A model generated the notes under the pieces. The model was not told the DNA's origin. It searched no databases and was given only the letters and a program-made list of their open reading frames with translations. The translations under genes and the position numbers were made by a program. This document shows positions 38,875-48,408 of a stretch of 64,000 bases of DNA, one piece after another; the first letter of the stretch is position 1; every line of letters starts with the position of its first letter. The DNA is taken from the NCBI RefSeq assembly GCF_000009365.1, contig NC_008260.1, positions 248,001 through 312,000 of the forward strand. Reading direction: 5' to 3'. The DNA comes from Alcanivorax borkumensis SK2. GTDB taxonomy: Bacteria > Pseudomonadota > Gammaproteobacteria > Pseudomonadales > Alcanivoracaceae.

Positions 38875-41800
38875 TCATCTCGTCAGCGTGTGAGCGCTGC
38901 GCCGTCCCCATAGCAGGATCGGTAGCACAATCAGGCCCGTCACCAGGGTCCAGCGGGCCAGGGACCAGAAGCTGTTGGCCAGGGCTTCGCCGTGATGCCC
39001 CACCAGTGGGGCGAATGAGGCAATGGTAAGGCTGCCCAGCCCCGTTATTAGCAGCCAGTACAGCGCCAATGCCTGGGTCTGTTGGCGACGACGGAATAGG
39101 CTCCACAGGAAGGCCAGACCCAAGCCAAGCATTAGCAACCAGAGCACGCCGGCGGGGGCGATCAGCTGCAGGTTAGCGTGTTCGCTGGCCACTGATTTGA
39201 GCAGTGGCAGACAGGCAAACACTTTTAGTAGCAGGGTGGGCCCTAGTAGCATCGCCCACCATAGGTTGCCGCCTAGGCCTTGCGGGCCGGGTTGTTGGCG
39301 ATAATGGATAGGATCAAAGCGCCAAGCGCGCTGTAGCAGGTTGGGCCAATGGCGTGGTGCTAGATGTTGGCTGAGCCCTTGGAAACGATCGCGCTGTTCT
39401 TCGATCAGCATAAGCATGGCGGGCACGACTAGCAGAATCAGCCCGGTGCCGAACAGTAGCCCGAACACCAGGCTCACCGCCATGGGTTTGAGAAACTGGG
39501 CTTGCAAGGAGCTTTCGAACAGAATCGGGGTGAGCCCGGCCACGGTGGTAATGGAGGTGAGCAACACTGCACGTAAACGGCGCACACAGGCTTCGGTGAT
39601 TGCTTGGAAACGTTCCATGCCTTCCGCCACCAGTTGTTGGTAAAAGCTCACCAGAACAATGGAGTCGTTAACGATAATGCCGGACAGACCAAATAGTCCC
39701 ATGGCCGAGAACATGGAAAATTTGATTCCAAACGGGGCGGTGAAAATATGCCCGATGACCGCACCGGTGAGGCCGAAGAAGATCGCTGTCATGATCGCTA
39801 GCGGCCAGGAATAGGAGCTGAACACCCAGGCCAGCACGATATAGATAATGGCTAGGCCAACCAGGGCGCCGGTGGCCAGATCTTGCAGGTTTTCGGCTTG
39901 TTCTTGCAGTTTGCCTTCGTAGCCAACGCCGATGCCATATCGGCTCTTCAGCTCCGGGAGAATGCCGTCGTTGAGTATGGCGATGATTTCGTTGGCGTTG
40001 CCCTGTTCCGGGTCTAGGTCTGCGTATACGGTCACTGCCAGCTCGCCGTTAACCCGGCGTAGCAGATCGACCCCCTTGCGGGCGTCAAAAGTGACAACGT
40101 CGCGCAGAGGAATGGCTTCACCCTGACTGGTGATGATCGGTAGGCGTTCAATGGCGCTGAAGCGGCGACGTTCGCTGTCGGGCAGCATCACACGCACTTC
40201 TACTTCGTCATCGTCTTCGTTGTAAAGTTGAGCCAAGCTGCCGTCGAAGGCCGCCCGTAGCTGGGTGGCTACCTCACTGAGAGTTAGTCCTAGGGCGCGG
40301 CCCTGGGCGGTCAGTTCGAATGTCAGTTGTTCCTTACCGTAGGGCAAGTCGTCATCCACGTTGCTGACGCCAGAGAATTCGTCTAGGCGTTCCTGCAAGG
40401 TGAGGGATGCTGCTTTCAGGGTGGCGGCATCACTGCCGGTGAGTTTCACCTCAATGGGTTTGCCTGGAGGGCCCGCTTGTGGCTGGGAGATAGTAAGACG
40501 ATCCAAGCCCGCGGGCATGGAAAGTTTTTCACGCCAGGCCTGCATCAGTTCGTCGTTGGAGATTTCTCGATCCGAGCCGGTATAAACCTCGGCGACCAGA
40601 GTGCCGTATTCATCACCGAATTGGTCCTGTCGGCCACCGATATTGGCGAAGCCTGCGGCGGCGCCATGGTGTCTGATAATAGTGTGGACCAGATGCCCAC
40701 CCAGTTCTTCGTTGGTCTCTTCCAGGGTGTGTTCCAGCTCGGCAAGGAAGGTGTTCACCTGTTGCTTGTCGGTACCGGAGGAAAATTCCACTACGGCACG
40801 CAACTGGTCGCCGTCCACCGGCGGGAAAAAAGTGAATTTGAGCCAACCGGTAGCCACCAGAGACAGTGCCATGATAAAGGCACATATGGCGGACACGCTG
40901 ACCAGTTTGCGGTGTTTGATCGACCATTCTACCAAAGGGCGGAAGCGCTCATCACGGAAGCGGTTGAAGCCGACGTCGATACGTTCGCGCAGGCCGCTAG
41001 CCTTTACCTCTATACCGCGGAAGCTGTGGTGTAAGTGCCCGGGCAGAACCAGGAAGCATTCCATCAGTGAGGCAAGGATCACACAAATCATGACGAAGGG
41101 GATGTCGAAGGCAATTTTGCCCATGGCGCCGCCCATCATGCCCAGCGGCAGGAAGGCGGCAATGGTGGTCGTCGACGAGGCCACCACCGGCCAGAACATG
41201 CGCCGTGCGCCCCCCAGGGCCGCGCGCTGGGCGGATTCCCCTTGCTGCAGATGGGTGAGCGTGTCTTCGCCCACCACAATGGCGTCATCCACAATCAAGC
41301 CAAGAGCCAAAATCAGGCCGAATAGGCTGATCATGTTGATGGTGCCGCCGAACACCCAAAGGATGCCCAGGGTGGCCATGAACGACACAGGAATGCCCAC
41401 GGTCACCCACCAGGCCACCCGGGCGTTGAGGAAGAAATAGAGGGTGAGAATGACCAGTATTAGTCCGGAGATGCCATTCCATAACAGGGTGGATATGCGC
41501 TCTTGTACGTGTTTCCAGGCTTCGAAGTAGAACGTCATTTTGACGCCCTGGGGCAGCGAGTGTTTGTGCTCTGCTCCCCAGGTGCGGACCTTTTCTGCCA
41601 GGTCGAGCATGTCGTCGTCTTCGCCGCGCATCACTTGTAGCTCAATGGCGGGGTTGCCTTCGAAGGTGAGCGTTGCTTGGTCATCCCGGGGACGTCGTTC
41701 GATGATGGCTACGTCGCCTAAGGTTAGCTGCTGGCCGTCGGCGGTGGTAATCAGAGGGAGTTCGGCAAACGTCTTTTCATCACGGCGTTGGCCCAGAGCA

Positions 41801-42486
41801 CGCAGCTGCTTGGCGGCGTCGTCACGGCCCACTGTGCCGGCGGGGGTGTCTTGGCTGAAGCTACGTACTTTATCGCCGATTTGCCCGAGGGTCATGCCCA
41901 AGTCATGGAGGGTGCTGGTGGGTACCTGGATGGCCATTTCTTCTTCGGGAAGGCCGATGAATTCAACTTTGCCGACGCCTAGCGCCAGCAGTTCGTCTTC
42001 CATTTCCCGCACCAGTGGGCGGAGTTCTTCTCGGCTGCCGTTTTCTGTGGAGACTAGAATCGAGGTGACCGGTGAATAACGGGTGATTTTCTGGATTACC
42101 GGGCGTTCCGCATCTTGTGGCAGGTTGCGGATGGAGTCGATGCGTTGACGTACTTCGTCTAGGGCTAGGCCCAGGTCGCTGCCGTCTTCCAGTTCGATAA
42201 AGATAGCGCTGGCGCCTTGCTGGGAGCGGGCGATAAATTTACGGGTGTTGGGTAAGGTTTTTAGGGCCTGCTCAACGGGGATGGTGATGGAGCGCTGCAC
42301 ATCTTCCGGGCTGGCACCGCGCCAGGGGATGGTCACGGTGACATATTCAAAGTCGAAGTCGGGGAATAGCTGGGTGTTAAGCCGGGTTAGGCCTAGCACC
42401 CCGAGCATGATCATCAGCACCATCAGCAGATTGGAGGCAACTTTGTGTTCGGTAAAGCTGGCAATCAGGCCTCGCGACTCATTCAC
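38875..42486 (-). CDS. RND-superfamily efflux pump with extra C-terminal membrane domain
   Basis: 1203 residues. The first ~1036 show the AcrB/MexB-like plan with 12 membrane helices, two large periplasmic loops and the TM4 motif GLILALGLIVDDAIVVGED with its proton-relay Asp pair. A further ~167 residues (about 1037-1203) contain four additional hydrophobic segments. These are absent from ordinary RND pumps of ~1030-1050 residues and end in ILLWGRRSAHTLTR. The upstream adaptor gene overlaps by 8 bp, so pump and adaptor form one operon. There is no outer-membrane factor gene here. Substrate unknown. Confidence 0.92.
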   Translation of the reverse strand: MNESRGLIASFTEHKVASNLLMVLMIMLGVLGLTRLNTQLFPDFDFEYVTVTIPWRGASPEDVQRSITIPVEQALKTLPNTRKFIARSQQGASAIFIELEDGSDLGLALDEVRQRIDSIRNLPQDAERPVIQKITRYSPVTSILVSTENGSREELRPLVREMEDELLALGVGKVEFIGLPEEEMAIQVPTSTLHDLGMTLGQIGDKVRSFSQDTPAGTVGRDDAAKQLRALGQRRDEKTFAELPLITTADGQQLTLGDVAIIERRPRDDQATLTFEGNPAIELQVMRGEDDDMLDLAEKVRTWGAEHKHSLPQGVKMTFYFEAWKHVQERISTLLWNGISGLILVILTLYFFLNARVAWWVTVGIPVSFMATLGILWVFGGTINMISLFGLILALGLIVDDAIVVGEDTLTHLQQGESAQRAALGGARRMFWPVVASSTTTIAAFLPLGMMGGAMGKIAFDIPFVMICVILASLMECFLVLPGHLHHSFRGIEVKASGLRERIDVGFNRFRDERFRPLVEWSIKHRKLVSVSAICAFIMALSLVATGWLKFTFFPPVDGDQLRAVVEFSSGTDKQQVNTFLAELEHTLEETNEELGGHLVHTIIRHHGAAAGFANIGGRQDQFGDEYGTLVAEVYTGSDREISNDELMQAWREKLSMPAGLDRLTISQPQAGPPGKPIEVKLTGSDAATLKAASLTLQERLDEFSGVSNVDDDLPYGKEQLTFELTAQGRALGLTLSEVATQLRAAFDGSLAQLYNEDDDEVEVRVMLPDSERRRFSAIERLPIITSQGEAIPLRDVVTFDARKGVDLLRRVNGELAVTVYADLDPEQGNANEIIAILNDGILPELKSRYGIGVGYEGKLQEQAENLQDLATGALVGLAIIYIVLAWVFSSYSWPLAIMTAIFFGLTGAVIGHIFTAPFGIKFSMFSAMGLFGLSGIIVNDSIVLVSFYQQLVAEGMERFQAITEACVRRLRAVLLTSITTVAGLTPILFESSLQAQFLKPMAVSLVFGLLFGTGLILLVVPAMLMLIEEQRDRFQGLSQHLAPRHWPNLLQRAWRFDPIHYRQQPGPQGLGGNLWWAMLLGPTLLLKVFACLPLLKSVASEHANLQLIAPAGVLWLLMLGLGLAFLWSLFRRRQQTQALALYWLLITGLGSLTIASFAPLVGHHGEALANSFWSLARWTLVTGLIVLPILLWGRRSAHTLTR

Positions 42487-43843
42487 TGTCGCTGCCCTCG
42501 CTGTTCTGCTCTGTTGCGTTCACTGGGGGTGGGGGGCTCTCGCCACCTGTATCTAGACTGTTTTGGGTACTGGTATCGGCATTACTGCCGGGTACAGGCT
42601 GTGCGTCCACTGCTAGGCCGACGATGGCCTGGGGCAATTGGGTTGTCATAATGCGTTCGCCGCCTTGCAAAGCATCGGCACGCAGCAATAAACGGGGCTC
42701 TTCACTATCAATTGCTTCACCGACGATTTCAGCGGACACTCGCTGCAGGCGGTTATTACTGTCGATACGATAGAGTCGATCAAGCCCGTGCAGAGCAGTG
42801 GCAGGCAGGGCCAGCAGCTGCGGCTGCGCGGGGAGTGTCAGGGTAATGGTCAATGGACGGCCCAGGGCCGCGGTGGGTGCACCTTTGGCTCCGTCGCCGC
42901 TGAAGGCAAAAAGGCCATCGATACCACCGCGAGCGTCGGCGGCATCCCCGGCCAGCCGTTTCAGTTTGAGGGGCAAGGTATAGCCTTCCAGCTGGGTGCT
43001 GGCGGATAGGTCTCCGTCGATCAAACCTTTACGGACTGCGGGCAAATAGCGATCGGGAATCTGCGCGCGGACTTCCAGTTCGGTGTCTGCAAACAGTTTG
43101 ATAAGGGGCTCGCCAGGGCGAACCCGCTCGCCGGGGGCCACACTTACCTGAGTCACGGTGCCATCGAAAGGGGCATTGACGGTGGTGCGGGCCAGATCAA
43201 TTTGTGCCTGCTTAAATTGAGCTTCGGCGCTGGCTAGCCGGGCCTTCATGCGAGCGAGCTCATTACCAAAATCGCTGACACTGAGCTGGCGCAGGCTGAG
43301 TGACAGGTCTGCTCGTGCTTGCGCTTCTTCGGCTTGGTCTAACTGGGTCTGGGCTACCAGCTTACGCTCACGTAAGGTTCGGATACGCTCCAGATTGTCG
43401 GCGGCCAACTTGGCCAGTTTCTTTTCCAGCTCCAGATTATTTTTGTCACTTTGGTGGCGCAGTCGAGAGGTTTCTAGCTGGGCTGCGGCTTCGTCGCGGG
43501 CAGCCTTGGCGCGATCTCGGGCTAGGGCTGCCTCGGTATCGTCCAGTTGGATCAGTACTTGACCCTTCGAGACTCGATGGCCGGCACGTACGGGGATACT
43601 GTCTACATTAGCGGTGACCACAGCGGTCAGGCTGGCGGCTCGGGGGGATTGAACCCGTCCTAACAATTGAATTTGCGGAGAACGTGCCTGCGGATCGGCT
43701 AGCTCAAAGCGTACCCTGGCATTGTTGTCGGCCACGTCGCGAGTGGGGGCCGAGGGCTTGAGTACGGCAAGTAAAATAATCGCTAGAACGGTGCCCAGAA
43801 TAACGCGGGCAACCGGGGGAGTTCGTTTCAGGCGGTCTCGCAA
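42479..43843 (-). CDS. RND periplasmic adaptor (membrane fusion protein)
   Basis: 454 residues. An N-terminal membrane anchor (VILGTVLAIILLAVLKP, ~19-35) precedes the adaptor body: lipoyl halves (NVDSIPVRAGHRVSKGQVLI; VNAPFDGTVTQVSVAPGERV), a coiled-coil hairpin between them (~110-200), a barrel domain and a C-terminal disordered tail rich in Ser, Pro and Glu. First gene of the efflux operon, divergent from the response regulator across 182 bases. It bridges the RND pump to an unlinked TolC-like channel. Confidence 0.92.
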   Translation of the reverse strand: MRDRLKRTPPVARVILGTVLAIILLAVLKPSAPTRDVADNNARVRFELADPQARSPQIQLLGRVQSPRAASLTAVVTANVDSIPVRAGHRVSKGQVLIQLDDTEAALARDRAKAARDEAAAQLETSRLRHQSDKNNLELEKKLAKLAADNLERIRTLRERKLVAQTQLDQAEEAQARADLSLSLRQLSVSDFGNELARMKARLASAEAQFKQAQIDLARTTVNAPFDGTVTQVSVAPGERVRPGEPLIKLFADTELEVRAQIPDRYLPAVRKGLIDGDLSASTQLEGYTLPLKLKRLAGDAADARGGIDGLFAFSGDGAKGAPTAALGRPLTITLTLPAQPQLLALPATALHGLDRLYRIDSNNRLQRVSAEIVGEAIDSEEPRLLLRADALQGGERIMTTQLPQAIVGLAVDAQPVPGSNADTSTQNSLDTGGESPPPPVNATEQNSEGSDSE

Positions 43844-44025
43844 GGGAATTCCTTTATCGATAATAATTCTCAGCCAGGTATTTTAGCGTTTTCTTATAAG
43901 AGTTCCTAATTCGCGGCCTCTACCTTCATCGTTGGCAATGTTTTTATACAATCTCTTCGTGTCATTTTCTTGCACGTTCGGGCCACAAAGCGTAAATCAG
44001 GGGCAGTGAAACCTTCGGAGGCGCC

Positions 44026-44736
44026 GTGAGCGAACAACAAGACAAGATTCTAGTCGTGGATGACGATGCGCGACTGCGCAGCCTGTTGCAACGTTTTCTT
44101 GAAGAGGCGGGCTATACGGTGAAGGCCGTGGGGGATGCCGAGCAGATGGACCGAGCCTTGTCTCGTGAGCTGTATTCTCTAATGGTCTTGGATTTAATGC
44201 TACCGGGAGAGGACGGATTGTCCATATGCCGGCGTCTGCGCGAAGCTGAAAATATCATGCCGATCATTATGCTCACCGCCAAGGGCGATGATGCAGAGCG
44301 CATTGAGGGGCTCGATGCCGGGGCCGATGACTATCTGCCTAAGCCGTTCAACCCCAAGGAGCTGGATGCCCGTATCCGTGCGGTTTTGCGTCGGCATGTG
44401 CGAGAGTTGCCCGGTGCACCGAGTAAGGAAGAAGGGTCGGTGACGTTTGGCCCTTGGCTGCTTGATCTGGGCAACCGCACGCTAACCCGTGACGGTGACC
44501 CACAGAGCTTGACCACGGGTGAATTCGCCGTGCTTAAGGCGCTGTTGCAGAACCCTCGTGAGCCGCTGACTCGGGACAAACTGATGAGCTTGGCCCGTGG
44601 CCGTGAGTGGTCTGCTATGGAGCGCTCCATTGACGTGCAGGTATCACGCTTGCGCCGCCTACTGGAAGACGATCCTTCTAAGCCCCGCTACATCCAGACC
44701 GTATGGGGTGTGGGGTATGTATTTGTACCTGATTGA
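44026..44736 (+). CDS. OmpR-family response regulator (OmpR/AmgR-like)
   Basis: 236 residues from the GTG at 44026, with GGAGG about 5 bases upstream. Receiver domain with VVDDDARLR, Asp56 in VLDLMLPGEDG and the Lys in LPKPFNPKEL. The winged-helix output domain ends LEDDPSKPRYIQTVWGVGYV, typical of OmpR. The neighbouring kinase gene and the tex-gshA context resemble the Pseudomonas AmgRS region, where this pair answers membrane stress. Control of the divergent RND operon is possible but unproven. Confidence 0.93.
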   Translation: MSEQQDKILVVDDDARLRSLLQRFLEEAGYTVKAVGDAEQMDRALSRELYSLMVLDLMLPGEDGLSICRRLREAENIMPIIMLTAKGDDAERIEGLDAGADDYLPKPFNPKELDARIRAVLRRHVRELPGAPSKEEGSVTFGPWLLDLGNRTLTRDGDPQSLTTGEFAVLKALLQNPREPLTRDKLMSLARGREWSAMERSIDVQVSRLRRLLEDDPSKPRYIQTVWGVGYVFVPD

Positions 44737-44829
44737 ACGTGCCGGACCTTGACGCCGGAGGCCTGACGCTTAAAGTCGGAGGGTCTTTTTTTGTCTGGCG
44801 TTCAGCGTCTAGCTTCTGGCGGTTTATCA

Positions 44830-46149
44830 ATGACACTCTATCCCCGTACTGCCTTTGTCCGCTCCGCTGTTGTGGTGGGGCTGGTAATTGGTATTAGTCA
44901 GGCGTTGACGCTGTTGTTCTTCGCCCGTAATGCCTACCTGCCTGGCATTCGTGAATATGCTCGCCTGACAGTTTTGCAGGCAGAGTTGACCTTTGATACC
45001 CCGCGGGCATTAGCGGATCAGGACCTGGCCGATCGGCTGGGCCGTGCCTCTGGTATTACGGTGGCCATTCCAGAAGAACTGCACGATGGCATCATGCTGC
45101 TGTCGCGTCCGGTGGTGGGGCGTTTTCAGGAAGAGCTGGAAAGTATGCTCGAAGAGCCTGTGACGGTGCGACTGGGGGACAGCCGCCAACCTGTTCTGTG
45201 GGTCAATGCGCCGTCGTTTGGCAAGCAGTGGGTGCGCGTGCCTATGGCGTTCTTCCGGGATTACGATCGCTACCTGTTGTTGGGCTGGGGGGTGACGGTG
45301 CCGTTACTCGCGATTATCGGTGGCTTGCTGATTGCCAGGGGGCTGAATTTACCGTTGCGCCGGCTGGCCAAAGTGGCTCTGAAAGTGGGGCGTGGAGAAG
45401 CGGTGCCAGTATTGGATACCACCACTGGGACGGAAGAGATTCAGGCGGTAAATAGCGCCTTTAACCGAATGGCCCGTGATTTACAGCATGCCCAGCGAGA
45501 TCGAGCATTGTTGTTGGCCGGGGTGTCCCATGATTTGCGTACGCCACTCACGCGCCTGCGTTTATCCGCAGAATTCATGCAGGACGAAGAGTTGGCAAAA
45601 GGCATTATCGAGGACATTGAGGATATGGACGCGATCCTGGATCAGTTTATTTCCTTTATCCGTGACGGTGCCGATGAGCAGCCGGATTTTGAGAATTTGA
45701 ATGACTTGATTCAGGAAGTGGCCGGTAAGTATTCGCCGGAACAATTGCGGTTTGAACTAGAAGACTTACCCCGGCTTATGCTCAAGCGCCTAACCATAAA
45801 GCGGATGCTGGCTAATCTGGTGGGCAATGCGTTTAAGTACGGCGCCTCACCAGTAGAGGTGCGCACCGCTGTTGCCGAGAACAAGGTGCTATTAACGGTG
45901 CGTGATCATGGCCGCGGTGTCCGCGAAGAGGATATCCCGTTGCTGCTGCAACCATTTTCCCGAGGTGAAAAGGCTCGCACCTTGAGTGGCAGTGGTTTGG
46001 GCCTTGCCATCGTGAAACGGATTGTGGATATGCACCACGGTGAAATCCGTTTAGCCAACCATCCTCATGGTGGACTATTGGTTGAAGTGCGGTTTCCGGT
46101 AACCGGAAAGTTTGTGCAACCGGAACCCTTGTCTGCGGGCGTGAGATAA
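44830..46149 (+). CDS. EnvZ/AmgS-like sensor histidine kinase
   Basis: 439 residues from the ATG at 44830; a TTG at 44791 in the same frame is less likely. Two membrane helices (~10-32 and ~149-169) enclose a periplasmic sensor of ~115 residues. Then HAMP (~170-220), the phospho-acceptor His234 in [20 protein letters not shown], and the ATPase N, G1 and G2 boxes ([30 protein letters not shown]). It follows the response regulator by ~93 bases and would phosphorylate it. Confidence 0.93.
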   Translation: MTLYPRTAFVRSAVVVGLVIGISQALTLLFFARNAYLPGIREYARLTVLQAELTFDTPRALADQDLADRLGRASGITVAIPEELHDGIMLLSRPVVGRFQEELESMLEEPVTVRLGDSRQPVLWVNAPSFGKQWVRVPMAFFRDYDRYLLLGWGVTVPLLAIIGGLLIARGLNLPLRRLAKVALKVGRGEAVPVLDTTTGTEEIQAVNSAFNRMARDLQHAQRDRALLLAGVSHDLRTPLTRLRLSAEFMQDEELAKGIIEDIEDMDAILDQFISFIRDGADEQPDFENLNDLIQEVAGKYSPEQLRFELEDLPRLMLKRLTIKRMLANLVGNAFKYGASPVEVRTAVAENKVLLTVRDHGRGVREEDIPLLLQPFSRGEKARTLSGSGLGLAIVKRIVDMHHGEIRLANHPHGGLLVEVRFPVTGKFVQPEPLSAGVR

Positions 46150-46357
46150 GGAGCCTTGTTACCTGCTAACCACAGATGCCTTTATTGATTGAGTCATCAA
46201 AGGTGCGGGGAGCTCGGCTTGGCGCTGAGAGCAGTGATGATGACCTTCCTTCAGGGACCCTCCTGCCAGAAATACAGTCGCTGGCCGATGGCCAAAGCTA
46301 TTCTTACCTACCTAGGTGCCTAGCGCATCGGACGCGTTATGGTTGGGCCAGCCTCGA

Positions 46358-47563
46358 TTAGTCAGTCTCGCTGAATGCACTAAGCAGGGTTAGTACCTCT
46401 TGGTCTGGGAAGCCGTCGGCGACCATACCGTTGGCTTGCTGGAAACGGCCGATGGCCTTGCGGGTGCTTGGGCCCATCAGGCCATCTTCTTCACCCGCAT
46501 CGAAGCCTTTTTCGTTCAGGGTGTGCTGTACCCGGGTAACTTGTTCTCGGGTTAGGCGTGGGGCAGGTACCGGTGCTTGGGCCAGCTCGCCGCCACCGGC
46601 GATGCGGTCAGCTAGCCGCCCCACGGCAATGGCGTAAGACTCTGAGCGGTTCCAGCCCATGATCACGCGGAAATTCTGGTAGGCAAGGAAAGCCGGGCCA
46701 TTATGGCCGGAAGGCACAATCACAGCGGCCTGCATGTCTGCCTGTGGCAACGGTTGGCCATTGGGCATGGTGATGCCCATGTCAGCCCAGTCGCTCAGAG
46801 AGCGCTGGTGGCTGAACCCGGTGAGTTGGTAGTCGAAGGATTTAGGTAGGCGCACTTCACGCCCCCAGCGTTGTTCGCGTTCCCAGCCGAGTCCTTGCAG
46901 AAAATTGGCGGCTGAAGCCAGCGCGTCATCGGTGGACTTCCACAAATTGCGTTTTCCGTCACCATCATGGTCCACCGCGTAGCGTAGGAATACCGCGGGC
47001 ATGAATTGGGTCTGGCCCATGGCGCCTGCCCAGGAGCCTTCCATTTGCTTGGCTTCAGCGTCGCCGGCCTGAATGATACGCAGGGCATTGAATAGCTCGC
47101 CGGAGAAATACTCTCCACGCCGGCCTTCGCAGGCCAGGGTGCTCAGGGAATCCAGCACCGGAATGCTGCCAAGGAATCCGCCATAGTTGGTTTCCAAGCC
47201 CCAAAAAGCCACCAAGTAATGGCCGGGAACACCGTATTCACGGGCCAGCTCTTGCAGTAGGGGTTGTTGCTCCCGGTATTTCTTGCGGCCGGTTTCAATG
47301 CGCGTTTCGCTCACCCGGCGGGTGTAATAATCGGAAAAACTGCTGGTGAATTCCGGCTGGCTGCGGTCCAGTTCAATGACCCGCTCGTTCAGCTTTACGG
47401 TATTTAAGCTACGGCTTATCACCTGGGCGGGGATGCCTTCCTCATGGGCCTGGGCGCGTAATTGGGCCATGCATTGTTCAAACTCGGCCTTATCCAGGGC
47501 ATAGCTGGCATGGCTGGCGAGCAGAGTGCTACCGGCAAACAGGGTGGCGCGAATCGAGGGCAT
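46358..47563 (-). CDS. Lytic murein transglycosylase (MltB-type) with peptidoglycan-binding domain
   Basis: 401 residues with a signal peptide (cleavage near ASYA, residue ~22). The transglycosylase domain carries the catalytic Glu124 in FWGLETNYGGFLG, then GSWAGAMGQTQFMPAVFL and the Asp-rich DHDGDGKRNLW, all MltB-family hallmarks. The C-terminal ~60 residues are a PG_binding_1 domain (GLMGPSTRKAIGRFQQANGM). There is no lipobox, so it is periplasmic. It cleaves glycan strands forming 1,6-anhydro ends. Monocistronic; convergent with the kinase gene. Confidence 0.92.
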   Translation of the reverse strand: MPSIRATLFAGSTLLASHASYALDKAEFEQCMAQLRAQAHEEGIPAQVISRSLNTVKLNERVIELDRSQPEFTSSFSDYYTRRVSETRIETGRKKYREQQPLLQELAREYGVPGHYLVAFWGLETNYGGFLGSIPVLDSLSTLACEGRRGEYFSGELFNALRIIQAGDAEAKQMEGSWAGAMGQTQFMPAVFLRYAVDHDGDGKRNLWKSTDDALASAANFLQGLGWEREQRWGREVRLPKSFDYQLTGFSHQRSLSDWADMGITMPNGQPLPQADMQAAVIVPSGHNGPAFLAYQNFRVIMGWNRSESYAIAVGRLADRIAGGGELAQAPVPAPRLTREQVTRVQHTLNEKGFDAGEEDGLMGPSTRKAIGRFQQANGMVADGFPDQEVLTLLSAFSETD

Positions 47564-47757
47564 GAGGTCTCCACCGTCATAGGGAATCGGTCAGGATAAT
47601 GCGTCACAAAGCATAACGCTGTTGCTGCTCAGTTGTGGCAACAAAACTGAAAAAAGAGGAAAAACGGTTTCTTGACGGTGCGCTCTCGCCGCAATGACAG
47701 CGGCAAATAAAAGGTGCAGACTTTTGTTTTCGCCACGGCTTCAAGCAAGGAGGGCCT

Positions 47758-48408
47758 GTGAAGCATCAGTATGCTGTGATCGGTTTGGGCAGTTTTGGTT
47801 CGACCATTGCGCAGGAGCTTACCCGCTTGGGCCATGATGTGATGGGGGTGGATATCGATGGGGAACGGGTGGAGTGTTATGCCGACAAATTGTCACAGAC
47901 TCTGATTGCCGACGGTACCAATGACAAGGTGATTGCCGAGCTGGAGATGACGGCTTTTGATGCGGTTGTGGTGGCCATTGGTGAGAACCTGGAGGCCAGC
48001 ATTCTTACTACTTTAGCGTTAAAAAGTGCGGAGGTGGAGCAGGTGTGGGTGAAAGCGATCAGCGAGCCTCACCACCGGATCTTGTCGCGGCTGGGCGCCA
48101 ACCGGATCATTCATCCTGAGCATGAAATGGGTATTCGGGTTGCCCAGACTATCGTTCACCCGGAAATGCTCGACTATATCTCCTTAGGGAATGACTGGTT
48201 GGTGGTTGAGGTCAAGGTGGATAAGCGATTTGCGGGCAAGGCCGCGTCTGAATTGCCTTTGGGCGATGATGAGCTGCGCTTGGCGCTAGTCAAGCGAGGG
48301 ACCCAGGTCTGGCAGTCGCCCTTTGAAGACTTACTGTTGCAAGAGAGGGATCAGTTGGTGCTGATGGGCACATTGAACGACCTGCTGCGGTTTTCTAAAG
48401 CGCAATGA
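47758..48408 (+). CDS. ktrA: KtrA-like K+ uptake regulatory subunit
   Basis: 216 residues from the GTG at 47758, with GGAGG about 6 bases upstream. An RCK_N Rossmann fold begins QYAVIGLGSFGSTIAQELT with acidic strand-end VMGVDIDGERV, and an RCK_C domain fills the last ~80 residues. KtrA octamers bind ATP/ADP and gate the KtrB channel. It overlaps the next gene by 4 bp (ATGA). Confidence 0.92.
   Translation: MKHQYAVIGLGSFGSTIAQELTRLGHDVMGVDIDGERVECYADKLSQTLIADGTNDKVIAELEMTAFDAVVVAIGENLEASILTTLALKSAEVEQVWVKAISEPHHRILSRLGANRIIHPEHEMGIRVAQTIVHPEMLDYISLGNDWLVVEVKVDKRFAGKAASELPLGDDELRLALVKRGTQVWQSPFEDLLLQERDQLVLMGTLNDLLRFSKAQ

Noticed and set aside
46176..46361. A 61-codon frame between the kinase and transglycosylase genes
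   Set aside because: It overlaps the end of the transglycosylase gene on the other strand and has no ribosome-binding site or motif.
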